This document shows positions 43,136-52,241 of a stretch of DNA of 64,000 nt, piece after piece. This DNA comes from Acidobacteriota bacterium (GTDB lineage Bacteria; Acidobacteriota; Thermoanaerobaculia; Multivoradales; Multivoraceae): positions 186,001 to 250,000 of the forward strand of contig JAJCXN010000051.1 of assembly GCA_029263415.1 (NCBI GenBank). The letters are read 5' to 3'. The notes beneath the pieces are model-generated. The model was given only the letters and a program-made list of their open reading frames with translations, was not told where the DNA came from and did not search any database. The translations under genes and the position numbers were made by a program. Numbering within the stretch: the stretch's first letter is position 1; the number at the start of each line of letters is the position of its first letter.

Positions 43136-44636
43136 CGTCCCGCTCCTCCTTGGGCCTTAGGCGCTCCGGCGCCTCGACCAGTGTGCCTAACGAGCGCAGT
43201 AAGCGATGGGCCTCCACCGTCACGTCCACTCGGCCTGAGAACAGATCGCGCTCTGCGCGAGCAAAAGCGTCCTCTGCATCCACTACCGAGAAGTTGTCGC
43301 CACGCCCGATACCGAATAGTCGGGTGGCGAGGTCGCGTCGACTGCGTGCGTGGTCGAGATTTCGTTCGAGCAGGAGAATCTGTGAGCCGGCGCGACGGTA
43401 GGCGAGCCACGCTTGCTGCACGCTGCGCGCGACCACTTGCTGGAGGATCTCCACCCGCCGTGCACTCGCCGTCGCTTCGAGCGCGGCCCGCGCCATATCG
43501 ACCCGCACGTCGCGGGCAAACACATCACGACCAGAAGTCAGACCAACCATCACGCTGCGATCGGTCGCGCCCGATTGGTTCTGCAACGCCGCACTCAGAC
43601 CTGCACTCTCGTAGCGCGCAAAGGCGGCTACGTCGGGCAATCGACCGCGTCTTGCGATCGCTTGATTCCGCTTTGCATCCAGGAGATCCTGCAGGGATTG
43701 TGCGTAGTCCAACCGGTTAGCAAGTGCCACTTGAACCGCCTGCGCGATCGAAGGCAGTTCGAGCTCTAGCGCGGGTGCCGCTGCCAACGCGAACCGTGCA
43801 TCTAGCGGCGCTCCGATCAACACCGCTAGGTCGGTCTGCGCCAAGGCAAGCGCTTCGACGGTGTTCTCCAGCCGAGAACGCACCTCTCCCAGTTCGAGGT
43901 CGACGCGCAGTGTATCGACGCGGCTCGCGCGTCCCAGCCGCTCCTTCGCTCCGGTCACTCGAGCCAGTAGCTCGATCCGAGCCTGACTCGCCCGATCGGC
44001 CTCGACCTGTTGTCCGAGTCGCAGTACGTCCTGGTAGCTCGACACTACTTCGACAACCAAATCGGCCTCTTGTTGGATCAGGATGCGTTCCGCCGCCATC
44101 AGTGCGCTGTGCGCCGCTACCAGCGGTTCAGCGTTGACCAAACGTCCAAAACGGCGCAGCAGCGGCTGCGACACTTGCACCGTCCAGCGCAGGCCGTTTC
44201 CGGTGCCTGAATCGAGCGCGTGCTGGACGTCTAGGCTGAAGTCGGTACCAAACTGGGTGCTCTTGCTTGCCGTTAGGCCGAGCAGGGTTTGCCTATCGGT
44301 ACTCGTTTGAGCGCCACCCGACTCGACCCGAACCGCTTCGCTGACAATCTCTGGGCGTAGATTCAACGAGTAGCGATTCTTGGCTCCCGCGACATTCAGC
44401 CGGCTCTGCTGCGTCCCCAGCGCACTGAGAGCAAAGCGCAGGTTGCCATCCAAAGCTAGCGTGATCGCAGTCTCGAGATCCAAAGCGCGTCGTGAGGCCT
44501 CGTCGCTGGCTCTAGCCGCCGGCAGAGTCGCAATCGACACCATCAACCAGCAGGCGCCCACCAGCAGAGGACTACGCGCCTTAGCTAACGAACGCAGTGC
44601 AGTAAGCCTGCCCCGCGCCTCGAGCGCGCCTTCCAC
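43125..44636 (-). CDS. TolC-family outer membrane efflux protein
   Basis: This protein of about 503 residues has the duplicated outer-membrane-factor architecture: long helical regions (for example ALAQTDLAVLIGAPLDARFA and RRDLATRLFGIGRGDNFSVV) around strand segments. A signal sequence lies near the start (LLVGACWLMVSIATLPAARA). It would form the outer-membrane exit duct of the export complex. The start is uncertain. GTG at 44636 is listed because it lies after the upstream gene's stop; the only ATG in frame, at 44714, would overlap that gene by 58 bases and add 26 residues. The stop overlaps the adaptor gene by 11 bases. Confidence 0.88.
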   Translation of the reverse strand: MEGALEARGRLTALRSLAKARSPLLVGACWLMVSIATLPAARASDEASRRALDLETAITLALDGNLRFALSALGTQQSRLNVAGAKNRYSLNLRPEIVSEAVRVESGGAQTSTDRQTLLGLTASKSTQFGTDFSLDVQHALDSGTGNGLRWTVQVSQPLLRRFGRLVNAEPLVAAHSALMAAERILIQQEADLVVEVVSSYQDVLRLGQQVEADRASQARIELLARVTGAKERLGRASRVDTLRVDLELGEVRSRLENTVEALALAQTDLAVLIGAPLDARFALAAAPALELELPSIAQAVQVALANRLDYAQSLQDLLDAKRNQAIARRGRLPDVAAFARYESAGLSAALQNQSGATDRSVMVGLTSGRDVFARDVRVDMARAALEATASARRVEILQQVVARSVQQAWLAYRRAGSQILLLERNLDHARSRRDLATRLFGIGRGDNFSVVDAEDAFARAERDLFSGRVDVTVEAHRLLRSLGTLVEAPERLRPKEERDDGV

Positions 44637-44656
44637 GCCAGCAGCTTTGCCAAGAC

Positions 44657-47600
44657 CTACCGGCACGGCGGGCAGTTGTCGAGCGCCTTGCGACGCAGCG
44701 TCTCGAGATCCCAATCAGGACGGTTCTGACTCTTCAGGTACATCTGGTTCTGCACACAGGCGCGCTGGACCGCTCGGCACGACAGGTCGACGTTGCCGGG
44801 ACAAGGCCTGCATGTCTGCCCATAGCGACTGCAGAAGGCCTCGTCATTCCCGTCGTGGTTGTTGCAGTTCACCTGGAACGCTTCTTTGCACAGTCCGCAC
44901 GGCTCGCCACCACCCCAGTAGCGTGGGTCGAATTCGAGTCCTTGGCCGTCGTCGTCACCTCCTGCGTTCGAACCAGAATCCCCGTCGCACATACCGGCGA
45001 ACTGATCACGCATTTGACGAAGATTGTCCATCGGAATGCGTACTCCGCAATCCCGTTCAATGCTCTTTAGGAGTCGCTCCAACTCTCCGAGCTTGGCCAC
45101 GTGGGCATTCACAACGACGCAGTCGTCTCCATCCCCGGCGGCCGCTCGTTGGAGATCCGCAACCCAGGTCTGTGCGAGCCGGTTGAAGTCACTCTGGCGA
45201 TCGCGGCAAGACGCGGCTGGTTGGCCACCGCCAGTGTTGTCACCCCCCGTGCTGCCGCCGCTTGTATTGCCCCCTCCAGTACCGCCGCTCGGGTTGCCGC
45301 CCGTGGTACCGCCGCTCGGGTTGTCGGCGCCACTGTTGCTGCCGCCCGACCGACCGCCGCCACCCGCGCTTCGACCTTGCCCGGTCGCGCCCCCGGTGTC
45401 CGGAGTGGAACCGCCGGAGGTCCCGAGGTCTACGATGTCTCCATCGTTCGGGTCGATGGGTCTGTTGCGCGGATCGTACGGATCATTGTCGGGCTCGGTT
45501 GGCGCTTCGAAACCGGTGTCCAGCGGATCGCCGGCAGGCAAGGGCACTGGTTGCCCTTCGCCCCCTGAAGAGCCACCCGGACGTGCAGCGGCCCGCCCGC
45601 GTGCCGTCGCCTCATCGACCCCGTCTAGATCTACGGGTCCGGCACTGGACGGTCGCCCACTCCGATCGGTGCGAGGGTCGTAGCCACCACCGGACCCTGC
45701 CGTATCGGGAGGAGCAGGTGCCGCCGCCGCGGAACCGCACTGTGCGCGCAGCGCCCCTAATCCATCCAGCTGGGCTCTCACACCGTCCAGAAGCAGAACC
45801 GCCCGGCTAGCACCCAAGAAGGTCGCGTAGGAATCCGCCCCGTTGGGACAAGCGTCTAGATCTGCGATCGATTGATCGAGCCTTGTTCGCACTTGTTTTC
45901 GCGATTCACGAAGGGTGGCACCGCGACTGCGAGCCGCGGCCAACCACGTGTCGTCAGGTACGGCCGCTGTGACCGCCGCTATGCGCTGACCCAAGGCGCG
46001 CATCCGTTCGCTCGAAGCACCTCCAGCTGCGGCCCACCGTTGCTGGAGCGAAATCTGAAGCGACGCACACTCAGCGGCTTTCTGCTTAGCGCTGGCCGCG
46101 TCACGTTCCGCATTGTTGATCTCTGAGCGAAGAGTGCCAGCGAAGACGTCGAGTGAAGGCAGTGACTTGTGCTGCTGCCGGCTCTTGGCGGCGGCGAGAG
46201 CCGCCGCGTCTGCGGCTGCACTAATGCGCCGTTCGAGAACCTCTGCCTGCCCGAACGCCAGCACTGCTTGGCTTGCTTCTGCGCGAGAATTCCTCTCCAA
46301 GACATCAGCACGGTCGAAGCCTGGTTGGGTGCAGCCCAGGGTCGCCGACCGCGCTTGATCTGCACCGGCTCGCGCATCGGTGGCAAGGGTTGTTGTGGCT
46401 GCTGCGGCAGTGTCCAGTATGCGCTGTTGTGCAGGCAAGAGCGCACAGTCAGCCAGCGCGCTCTTCGCTTCGGGGCTCGGCTCCAGATTGGCCATGCCGT
46501 CGGCAAGGGTGTCTGCGGCCTTCGACACACGCGGTTCGCTTGCCAAGAGCGTACGGGCAAGGTCCGTCGCGTCCTTGCAAACGGCCTCCAAGCCGTCCGT
46601 CGCGCTGGTCAGTTCTGTTGCTACATCGGGCAACGCATTCACCGCGAGCACCGCCTGCGCGAGACACGTTTCTGCATCCCTTCGGTGAATCGTCACTGCA
46701 AACTCGTCCGCCTCAGCATTGGTCAGTAGCTGCTTCGCGTCTGCGGTGCGGCGATCGAACTCCGAAGCGTCCGGCAGATTGCTACAGGCCCGTTCCGCAG
46801 CAGTCATCTTGCTGTCAAGGTCAGCTGGGACATTCGGGTCGGTCCATCGTTGGCTCTCGAGTGCCGTCCAGCTCCGGACGCAAGCGGGACTCCTGACGCG
46901 ATCAAGCTGAACCTTGGCCTTATCGAGGATCGCCTTGGCTTTCTCGTCCTTGCGATAGGGCATGAGCAAGTTGAACAATCGCGTGTTCTCTTTTGCCCGC
47001 TCACCGCCGCCCTCAAGAAGAGCCTCTAGCCGGGCAAAAACACCGGGTTCAGCCGGGTTGATCTGTTCGATATGGCCGGCCAACGCATCGGCCTTGGCCG
47101 CCGCTTGCGCCATTGCGACGCGGGCCGCGCGGTACGCATCCTCTGCCCCCTCTGCAGCGCGAACTTGGCTCAAGGCCTGTTCGGCCTCTTTGCTGTCGTC
47201 GGAGAGCTGGTTCGCGCTCGAAAGCAACCGCCGTGCCTCGCTAGCAATGGCGTCGATGTCGGTTTTGCCTTCTCTCAGTCGCTGCATGGTGCGCTCCGCT
47301 TGGTCGGCCGCCGCCACCAGCTGCGTACCAACGGTGCGCATGGACTCGAGCATTGCGGTGCCCGTTGCGCGCGCAAGCGGGCTCACCAGTTTTGCGCGCT
47401 CCGTGCACACTTCGCTCTCAAGGCGCGCTACTTGCGCAATGTGCGAACCAAGCTCGCTCTGCAGGCTTCGCAAACCCTGCATATCAGCATCGATTCCTGC
47501 GGTGTGGTCCCCGATTTCGCTGCAGGCCTCTCGCTCCTGAATCGCGCGTTCGACCCGGTCAACAGCGTCGTTGGCCACGATGACCTTCTCCCGTTGCTCT

Positions 47601-48727
47601 TGCGCGGTTGCTGCAGCAGCATCGAACGCTGCACACTGCGCGTCTATCCCGCCGGCAGCAGTGTCCAACTGCTTGGCGATCTCGGTGGCCTTGCGCAGTG
47701 CCTCTTGGTAGTCCTGGTTGCGTTCGCGGGCGAGCCGGTCACGCTCTTGCTGGATCCGGGCGACACGCTCCTTGAGCAAACGTCGATTGCGTTCAGACGA
47801 CTCCCGCAACAGGGCTACCGCTTTTGCCTTCTTCTGCTGGATCGCGCGGTCTAGCGCAGCTTGCTTTGCGTCCTCGGCAGTCTTGAACTCCACGTAGCAA
47901 GCGTCGAAGTCAAGACCGCGGCAGCTTTCGAACAGAGGTTTGAGCGACTCGAGGTCGTCCTCCCAAAGGCCAAAGCCACCGCTCCGCCCAAGGCCTTGCC
48001 CAAAGCCACCGGAAGCGTACAAAGCATTCCAGTCGTGGCCGTACTCAACGTAGCGGTCAAACAAACTGCTCAGTTTCTCGCGCTCGAGCTTCTGGCTCAG
48101 CAGCGGGATTGCCTTGACCTCGGCAGCGACGATGTATCGGAAAACGTCGAAGGGGGTTATCACTGACCCAGCGATCGTCGCCTTTGCGTCGTTGAACACC
48201 CAGTTGTAGTAGCCCTTCAGGGCCTGTTCGCTGGTGCCTTTGACCCAAGTGCGTGCCTCCGACTCGGCCGTCTTGAATACTAGGGCCTGCGCCTCTTGCC
48301 ATTTACCGTTGAGCAACTGCCGCGCCACCGTCTTGGTGAGCTCTGGGTGTTTGTTCAAGAAATCGTAAGCGCCCTGGGCCACCGGGCTATCGAGGGCCTT
48401 CACCTTCTTGTCGAGATCAGCCTTGACGGCACCCACCAGCACCTGCTCGCTGCGCTTAAAGAGCTCGTCGGCCACGCCTTGCGGGTTGCCTCCGACATCT
48501 CCCGCTAGGGTCGCTAGTTTCCCGATGTCTTCCTTCGCGAGGGCGCGCAAGGCGGAAGTGAAAGCACTGTCGTCGTCTGCTGGAAGGAGCTTGGGCAACT
48601 CTGCCTTGAGCTTCTCCAACACTATGGTTTTCTCACTCTCGCTGAGTTCATCCCATACGCTCGCCGTTGCCGCAGTGGCCGACAGGCTTGCCAGCAAGAG
48701 CCACAGAACGAGAATGGTCCTATTCAT
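44657..48727 (-). CDS. Large exported coiled-coil protein with Gly/Pro linker and Cys-rich C-terminus
   Basis: This 1356-residue protein has a signal peptide (about 1-22). The N-terminal part (about 25-280) is alpha-rich. Residues about 285-1000 are charged helices with heptad-like spacing (for example QERDRLARERNQDYQEALRK), a long coiled coil. A Gly/Ser/Pro/Asn/Thr-rich linker (about 1020-1190) leads to a C-terminal domain with many Cys residues, including GEPCGLCKEAF, QTCRPCPG and LDNCPPCR, probably disulphide-bonded. No known family is evident. It is encoded between the small CsgG-like-associated gene and the TolC-like gene, with an eight-base overlap upstream. A periplasm-spanning rod or stalk is a reasonable inference but unproven. 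Confidence 0.82.
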   Translation of the reverse strand: MNRTILVLWLLLASLSATAATASVWDELSESEKTIVLEKLKAELPKLLPADDDSAFTSALRALAKEDIGKLATLAGDVGGNPQGVADELFKRSEQVLVGAVKADLDKKVKALDSPVAQGAYDFLNKHPELTKTVARQLLNGKWQEAQALVFKTAESEARTWVKGTSEQALKGYYNWVFNDAKATIAGSVITPFDVFRYIVAAEVKAIPLLSQKLEREKLSSLFDRYVEYGHDWNALYASGGFGQGLGRSGGFGLWEDDLESLKPLFESCRGLDFDACYVEFKTAEDAKQAALDRAIQQKKAKAVALLRESSERNRRLLKERVARIQQERDRLARERNQDYQEALRKATEIAKQLDTAAGGIDAQCAAFDAAAATAQEQREKVIVANDAVDRVERAIQEREACSEIGDHTAGIDADMQGLRSLQSELGSHIAQVARLESEVCTERAKLVSPLARATGTAMLESMRTVGTQLVAAADQAERTMQRLREGKTDIDAIASEARRLLSSANQLSDDSKEAEQALSQVRAAEGAEDAYRAARVAMAQAAAKADALAGHIEQINPAEPGVFARLEALLEGGGERAKENTRLFNLLMPYRKDEKAKAILDKAKVQLDRVRSPACVRSWTALESQRWTDPNVPADLDSKMTAAERACSNLPDASEFDRRTADAKQLLTNAEADEFAVTIHRRDAETCLAQAVLAVNALPDVATELTSATDGLEAVCKDATDLARTLLASEPRVSKAADTLADGMANLEPSPEAKSALADCALLPAQQRILDTAAAATTTLATDARAGADQARSATLGCTQPGFDRADVLERNSRAEASQAVLAFGQAEVLERRISAAADAAALAAAKSRQQHKSLPSLDVFAGTLRSEINNAERDAASAKQKAAECASLQISLQQRWAAAGGASSERMRALGQRIAAVTAAVPDDTWLAAARSRGATLRESRKQVRTRLDQSIADLDACPNGADSYATFLGASRAVLLLDGVRAQLDGLGALRAQCGSAAAAPAPPDTAGSGGGYDPRTDRSGRPSSAGPVDLDGVDEATARGRAAARPGGSSGGEGQPVPLPAGDPLDTGFEAPTEPDNDPYDPRNRPIDPNDGDIVDLGTSGGSTPDTGGATGQGRSAGGGGRSGGSNSGADNPSGGTTGGNPSGGTGGGNTSGGSTGGDNTGGGQPAASCRDRQSDFNRLAQTWVADLQRAAAGDGDDCVVVNAHVAKLGELERLLKSIERDCGVRIPMDNLRQMRDQFAGMCDGDSGSNAGGDDDGQGLEFDPRYWGGGEPCGLCKEAFQVNCNNHDGNDEAFCSRYGQTCRPCPGNVDLSCRAVQRACVQNQMYLKSQNRPDWDLETLRRKALDNCPPCR

Positions 48728-49565
48728 CGAGCACCGCCTCCATTTCGATGAGCGACGGCGAGACGTGGGTCACGTCCAACGAGAATCCGCGAAACTCAAC
48801 CTGGCCAATGGCTCGAGCAAAGTGCGCAGCATCGTTTCCGCTTGAGATGGCTAGTTCCGCGACTCCACCGTGAAAGCTCCGCAAGGTCGCGTCGTCGACG
48901 CCTTGCATTTCTTGCTGCAGGTAGCCAAGCAGGAAGTCGAGGTGGCGATAAGACACCAGCCCCTTGATCTGCACAGTCAGCGGCGCGCCGGCCCGCTGAT
49001 CAGCTTGGCTCGCTTGATCGAAGCTGCTTGCCAGCGCGGCGACGGCCTGCTCCGTGGCCTTGGTCAACGCTAGAAGCCCCCCTTGCACCTCATCGAGATG
49101 TGCCTGCGCTGCCTGACCGTTTCCCGCCCCAATGACCCGCCCATCAGAGCGGATTAGACGCAGCACAACGTTCGCCTGGAGGCTTTTCATATTGGTGCCG
49201 AAGAGTGGCGTGCCGGCAGGCTTGGCGGTCGCCGTGCCGCTGAGAATGAAATCGGCCTCTGCTTGCAATGCCACCTCTCGCGCTGCAACCTCGTCGCCCT
49301 CAAGAAGCTGACGCGCCCGCGCGCGCCCTACCCGACGTTCCGCCTCCGCGAGGTCGAGCACCACAAAACCGCGGCGTAAAAGCTCTTGATCAAGCAAGCC
49401 TTCCACGTGTCCTGGTTCCTCGAACCCGGTGGTGTCAAACACCCCCATGACCTTTTCTTCCACAACAACCAACACGGTGGGTTCTCTAGCGGACACAGCT
49501 TGAGCGCCCGCAGGAGCGGCAGTTGCCAAGAGGGCCAAAACGCCGACCCACCTGAAGACACTCAT
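48720..49565 (-). CDS. Exported protein of unknown function next to a CsgG-like gene
   Basis: This 281-residue protein has a signal peptide (about 1-22, ending APAGAQA). The body has a nucleoside-like strand-helix pattern reminiscent of the periplasmic folds found in LPP20/FlgT/CsgG-related accessory proteins: LLDQELLRRGFVVLDLAEAE, ADFILSGTATAK and VVLRLIRSDGRVIGAGNG. I cannot place it in a named family. The ATG at 49565 overlaps the CsgG-like stop by four bases, and its stop overlaps the next gene's start by eight. A periplasmic accessory role in the same complex is likely by context. Confidence 0.75.
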   Translation of the reverse strand: MSVFRWVGVLALLATAAPAGAQAVSAREPTVLVVVEEKVMGVFDTTGFEEPGHVEGLLDQELLRRGFVVLDLAEAERRVGRARARQLLEGDEVAAREVALQAEADFILSGTATAKPAGTPLFGTNMKSLQANVVLRLIRSDGRVIGAGNGQAAQAHLDEVQGGLLALTKATEQAVAALASSFDQASQADQRAGAPLTVQIKGLVSYRHLDFLLGYLQQEMQGVDDATLRSFHGGVAELAISSGNDAAHFARAIGQVEFRGFSLDVTHVSPSLIEMEAVLDE

Positions 49566-50500
49566 TCTCGGGCCTCCAGCCTGACCAGGTGACCGCGGTC
49601 AATCAGCCGTCCGCGACAGGTGTTGCCCGGCGAAGCTACTGAGAACTTGTCTGCTACCCGACGAATCTCGATCACGCAAACGAACTCCTCGTCGGAGCCC
49701 AGATTGAAGCCCGTCTCGGGGTCAATCAATGGCTCGCCGGGCGAGAACACCGCGAGCTTCCGGCCGGGCGCCAGATTGGATCCCTTGCCGCGATTGATGT
49801 ACACATCAGCCTCATCAGCGCGCACAACAGTCCCTTGCCAGGGGATGCGCGCAGACTCTTTGAGGATGAAGGCGACCACCTTCTCGATGGCCTCTCGCAC
49901 GGCCTTGCCTAGGGCCGTACTCTTGAAACCTGAGATTCCGATATCGAACGGGTCGTCGTTGTGAAAGAAATTCGTGCCGACCGAGCCGCCGCCCTGACGA
50001 GCGGTAGCGCTGGCGGTATAGGCGGCAAAGATCTGGCCGGTGGCGTTGTCGACGAGCCGCACGTCCACTGCCACGTAGGCCTTCTTCGATTGCGCACCGA
50101 CCTTGGCCTGCTTCATTCCTAAAGTCAGACCGCCACCACCGGCCTGTGGGTTGAACTCGGTGATCGCCCCTTTGATGAAGAACTGCGCGCCGGCCATCTG
50201 GCCGGTGGCGACCTGCGTTTGTTGGTTCACCAAGCCGGTCATGCCCAGTTCCTGCTCCTTGACGATACCGCGCAGGTCCAATCGGTCGACCACCACAAAG
50301 CGGTCGGCGTTGACCAGGGCGGTGGTCAAGATCTCGGTCATGCCTTCACCAAGCGCGGACGCTCCGTACACACCTTGCACCTTGTTGTCGAACTCAAGGA
50401 CCGCGATGGTCTGCTTTGGCCCTTGATAGCTCTGCGCAAGGCCTGTGGCCGCTGTAAGAAACACAGCGGTCGCAAATAGGCAGCAGAGTCTCCCCAGCAT
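49562..50500 (-). CDS. CsgG/HfaB-family outer-membrane secretion channel-like protein
   Basis: This 312-residue protein has an N-terminal signal segment (about 1-22). The CsgG-type core is clear: TIAVLEFDNKVQG, ALGEGMTEILTTALVNADRF, VVVDRLDLRGIVKEQELGM, AQFFIKGAITEF and KKAYVAVDVRLVDNATGQIF. CsgG forms the nonameric outer-membrane pore for curli subunits, and relatives serve other envelope structures. No canonical lipobox is evident: CC near residue 6-7 is not in lipobox context. A C-terminal extension (about 235-312, GTVVRADEADVYINRGKGS) is outside the core. The ATG at 50500 follows the upstream stop by four bases; an in-frame start at 50575 is less likely. Confidence 0.9.
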   Translation of the reverse strand: MLGRLCCLFATAVFLTAATGLAQSYQGPKQTIAVLEFDNKVQGVYGASALGEGMTEILTTALVNADRFVVVDRLDLRGIVKEQELGMTGLVNQQTQVATGQMAGAQFFIKGAITEFNPQAGGGGLTLGMKQAKVGAQSKKAYVAVDVRLVDNATGQIFAAYTASATARQGGGSVGTNFFHNDDPFDIGISGFKSTALGKAVREAIEKVVAFILKESARIPWQGTVVRADEADVYINRGKGSNLAPGRKLAVFSPGEPLIDPETGFNLGSDEEFVCVIEIRRVADKFSVASPGNTCRGRLIDRGHLVRLEARE

Positions 50501-50504
50501 CACG

Positions 50505-51602
50505 TTAGGGGCAGACCACGGTGAAGTTCCAACCGGTCGATCGGTTGCGGCCGTCGCAGTTCGGCGCCACGTCAATCACGACTTGGGAACTGGATCCACT
50601 GAAGGAAATGGTTCGTGATCGTTCGCCGTTTGTGCCCACACATCCGGTGTCGAACAGAGTGCGACCTTCATACTCCACTCGCATGCGATCGGGGAACGTA
50701 AAGGTTTCGTAACGAAATCCGAAGCTCCCTGATCGCACTCCCAATTCGACGGCAACGCGCTCAGCGATCTCTGCGCCTTGTTGAGTTGTGTTGTTGCACT
50801 GAACCGTGCGATCAGCGACTACCGGTGGCGCCGTATCCGAATGATGGTCGTCACCACCAGAAGCGCCGGCCGCCACCGCGACACCGCCGAGCGCTGCGAC
50901 ACCACCGATCACCGCACCGGCACCCAACCCACCACCAGCACCTATTGCCGTCGCAGCCGCTAGGCCGGCTCCAGCAGCAGCGGGCGCAGAGTTGGCCACC
51001 ACAATGTAGTCGTTGAAGCCGACGATGTTCGACGGCGTCTGGCTACCCGGTACGTCGTTGCGCACTTCCACGCGTTGCGAAGGCTGCGGCTCGCCACCGC
51101 GGCGAGCAAGATCGCGGATCTGCTCGATCTCATCAAGGTCGATCTCGACGCTGGTCGGCTCCTTCGCTTCGAGCCGTGCCAGCGCATCCTCATCGTCCTC
51201 GATCTTGATCGAGAACAGCTCGGTCTTGACAAACTCTCCATTGCCACTCACAGCATAGATGCGGTACTGAATCGAAGTTGCGCCCAGTGCAGGCGCCGGT
51301 AGGACTCCGACAAACCCGTCACCCGAGGCGCGCATCGGCGCGAACCAAAAGCGGGTGTCATAACCCGACTTGAAGTAGGCGCGCACCTCTTTGATGCCGT
51401 TCTGCTTGTCCAGAATCTTCGCGGCCACCTCAATGCGCTGGCCGCTCTTCGACTTCTTGATGTGCTTGTGGTCGATCTTGACCCCTGCAAACACCACAGT
51501 CGAGACGAGCAAGAGCAGCATCACGAGTAGGCCTGACACCGATCGAGTCCTGGCCGGGTTCGAGAGGAGCAAGTGACGGGGGCTAAAACGGACTGTTGGC
51601 AT
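50505..51602 (-). CDS. Envelope protein with glycine zipper and Ig-like domains, first gene of the operon
   Basis: This 365-residue protein has an N-terminal hydrophobic segment (about 20-39). A strand-rich domain follows (about 42-150; IEVAAKILDKQNGIKEVRAY, then MRASGDGFVGVLPAP). A Gly/Ala-rich membrane-inserting stretch (about 208-248) resembles glycine-zipper helices. The C-terminal domain has conserved Cys and ends CDGRNRSTGWNFTVVCP. I do not know a family that covers it. The ATG at 51602 has GAGG about eight bases upstream. As the first gene of the eleven-gene series it sets the likely promoter position, and its membrane segments suggest it interacts with the CsgG-like protein. Confidence 0.75.
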   Translation of the reverse strand: MPTVRFSPRHLLLSNPARTRSVSGLLVMLLLLVSTVVFAGVKIDHKHIKKSKSGQRIEVAAKILDKQNGIKEVRAYFKSGYDTRFWFAPMRASGDGFVGVLPAPALGATSIQYRIYAVSGNGEFVKTELFSIKIEDDEDALARLEAKEPTSVEIDLDEIEQIRDLARRGGEPQPSQRVEVRNDVPGSQTPSNIVGFNDYIVVANSAPAAAGAGLAAATAIGAGGGLGAGAVIGGVAALGGVAVAAGASGGDDHHSDTAPPVVADRTVQCNNTTQQGAEIAERVAVELGVRSGSFGFRYETFTFPDRMRVEYEGRTLFDTGCVGTNGERSRTISFSGSSSQVVIDVAPNCDGRNRSTGWNFTVVCP

Positions 51603-52189
51603 CGGCGAACCCTCAAGCGCCTAAACCCCCACGGATGGTTTGGGCTAACAAATGAACGAGGTCCTTCTCCCCGTCTCTAGAGTGAGAGGTGCCGACTCAA
51701 AGATCCGAGTGAGCCGGTGGGGAGCGTGGGCTGTGATCATCACGATAGCTCCGAGTGGCTGTGACTTCCTATGACGCGTTCGTGTCATCTTTGACTTGAG
51801 CGGCTACCGGCAAGCCGCCCACTTCCGTACTGGTCGGCGCGGCCGCATTGACAAAAGTGGCTTGAGAAGGATGCCGCATACCGCGCCCGCTCAGTTCACA
51901 CGGCTCACCGTCTCGGTGAGCCGGATCGGACCGGATGGCCTGAGGCGCCTTTCTTCGAGACCGAATAGTCACAGTAGATACCCAGCGGCTCTCCGGTGGC
52001 TAACGGATCGCATATCAACGGCACGGGGCGCGCGCGGTGCTCCTGGAAGCGGATCTGCGCTCTGCAACGCAGCCGTTCATCGTCCGCTGAACTTGCCGCG
52101 CCGCTGCCGTTATATCGACTTCGGTGCGATCGAGACTTCGGTGCGATCGAAAGGCGCTGAGAGGCGGCGCGCCATTCCTTGCCCCAACC
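51603..52189. other. Upstream region of the envelope operon
   Basis: This gap lies between the operon start and the terminator of the 52242 gene. It contains a perfect 9-bp hairpin (51901-51909 with 51915-51923, loop GTCTC) without a T run, and a 17-bp tandem repeat near 52117. No credible ORF was found. The operon promoter should be in the first few hundred bases, but no consensus could be fixed by eye. Confidence 0.45.
52117..52150. repeat. Two perfect 17-bp tandem repeats
   Basis: GACTTCGGTGCGATCGA occurs twice without a spacer (52117-52133 and 52134-52150). It sits in the intergenic region just before the hairpin terminator of the Asp-box/Ig-repeat gene. Confidence 0.8.
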
Positions 52190-52220
52190 CAAAAGGGCCG
52201 GTCGTTGCCGACCGGCCCTT
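52190..52220 (-). terminator. Intrinsic terminator of the 52242-56516 gene
   Basis: On the minus strand a perfect 12-bp stem (52209-52220 with 52193-52204) with a four-base loop is followed by TTTTGGG. It lies 22 bases after the stop codon of the large secreted protein gene. Confidence 0.75.
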
Positions 52221-52241
52221 CCTCATCTCAACGTCTGCCGA

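Noticed and set aside
47072-47854. 260-residue plus-strand frame inside the 1356-residue coiled-coil gene
   Set aside because: Antisense shadow in a GC-rich gene; no start signal.
51901-51923. 9-bp hairpin as a terminator of the envelope operon or of the upstream gene
   Set aside because: No T run on either strand and it lies upstream of the operon start; kept only as a note.
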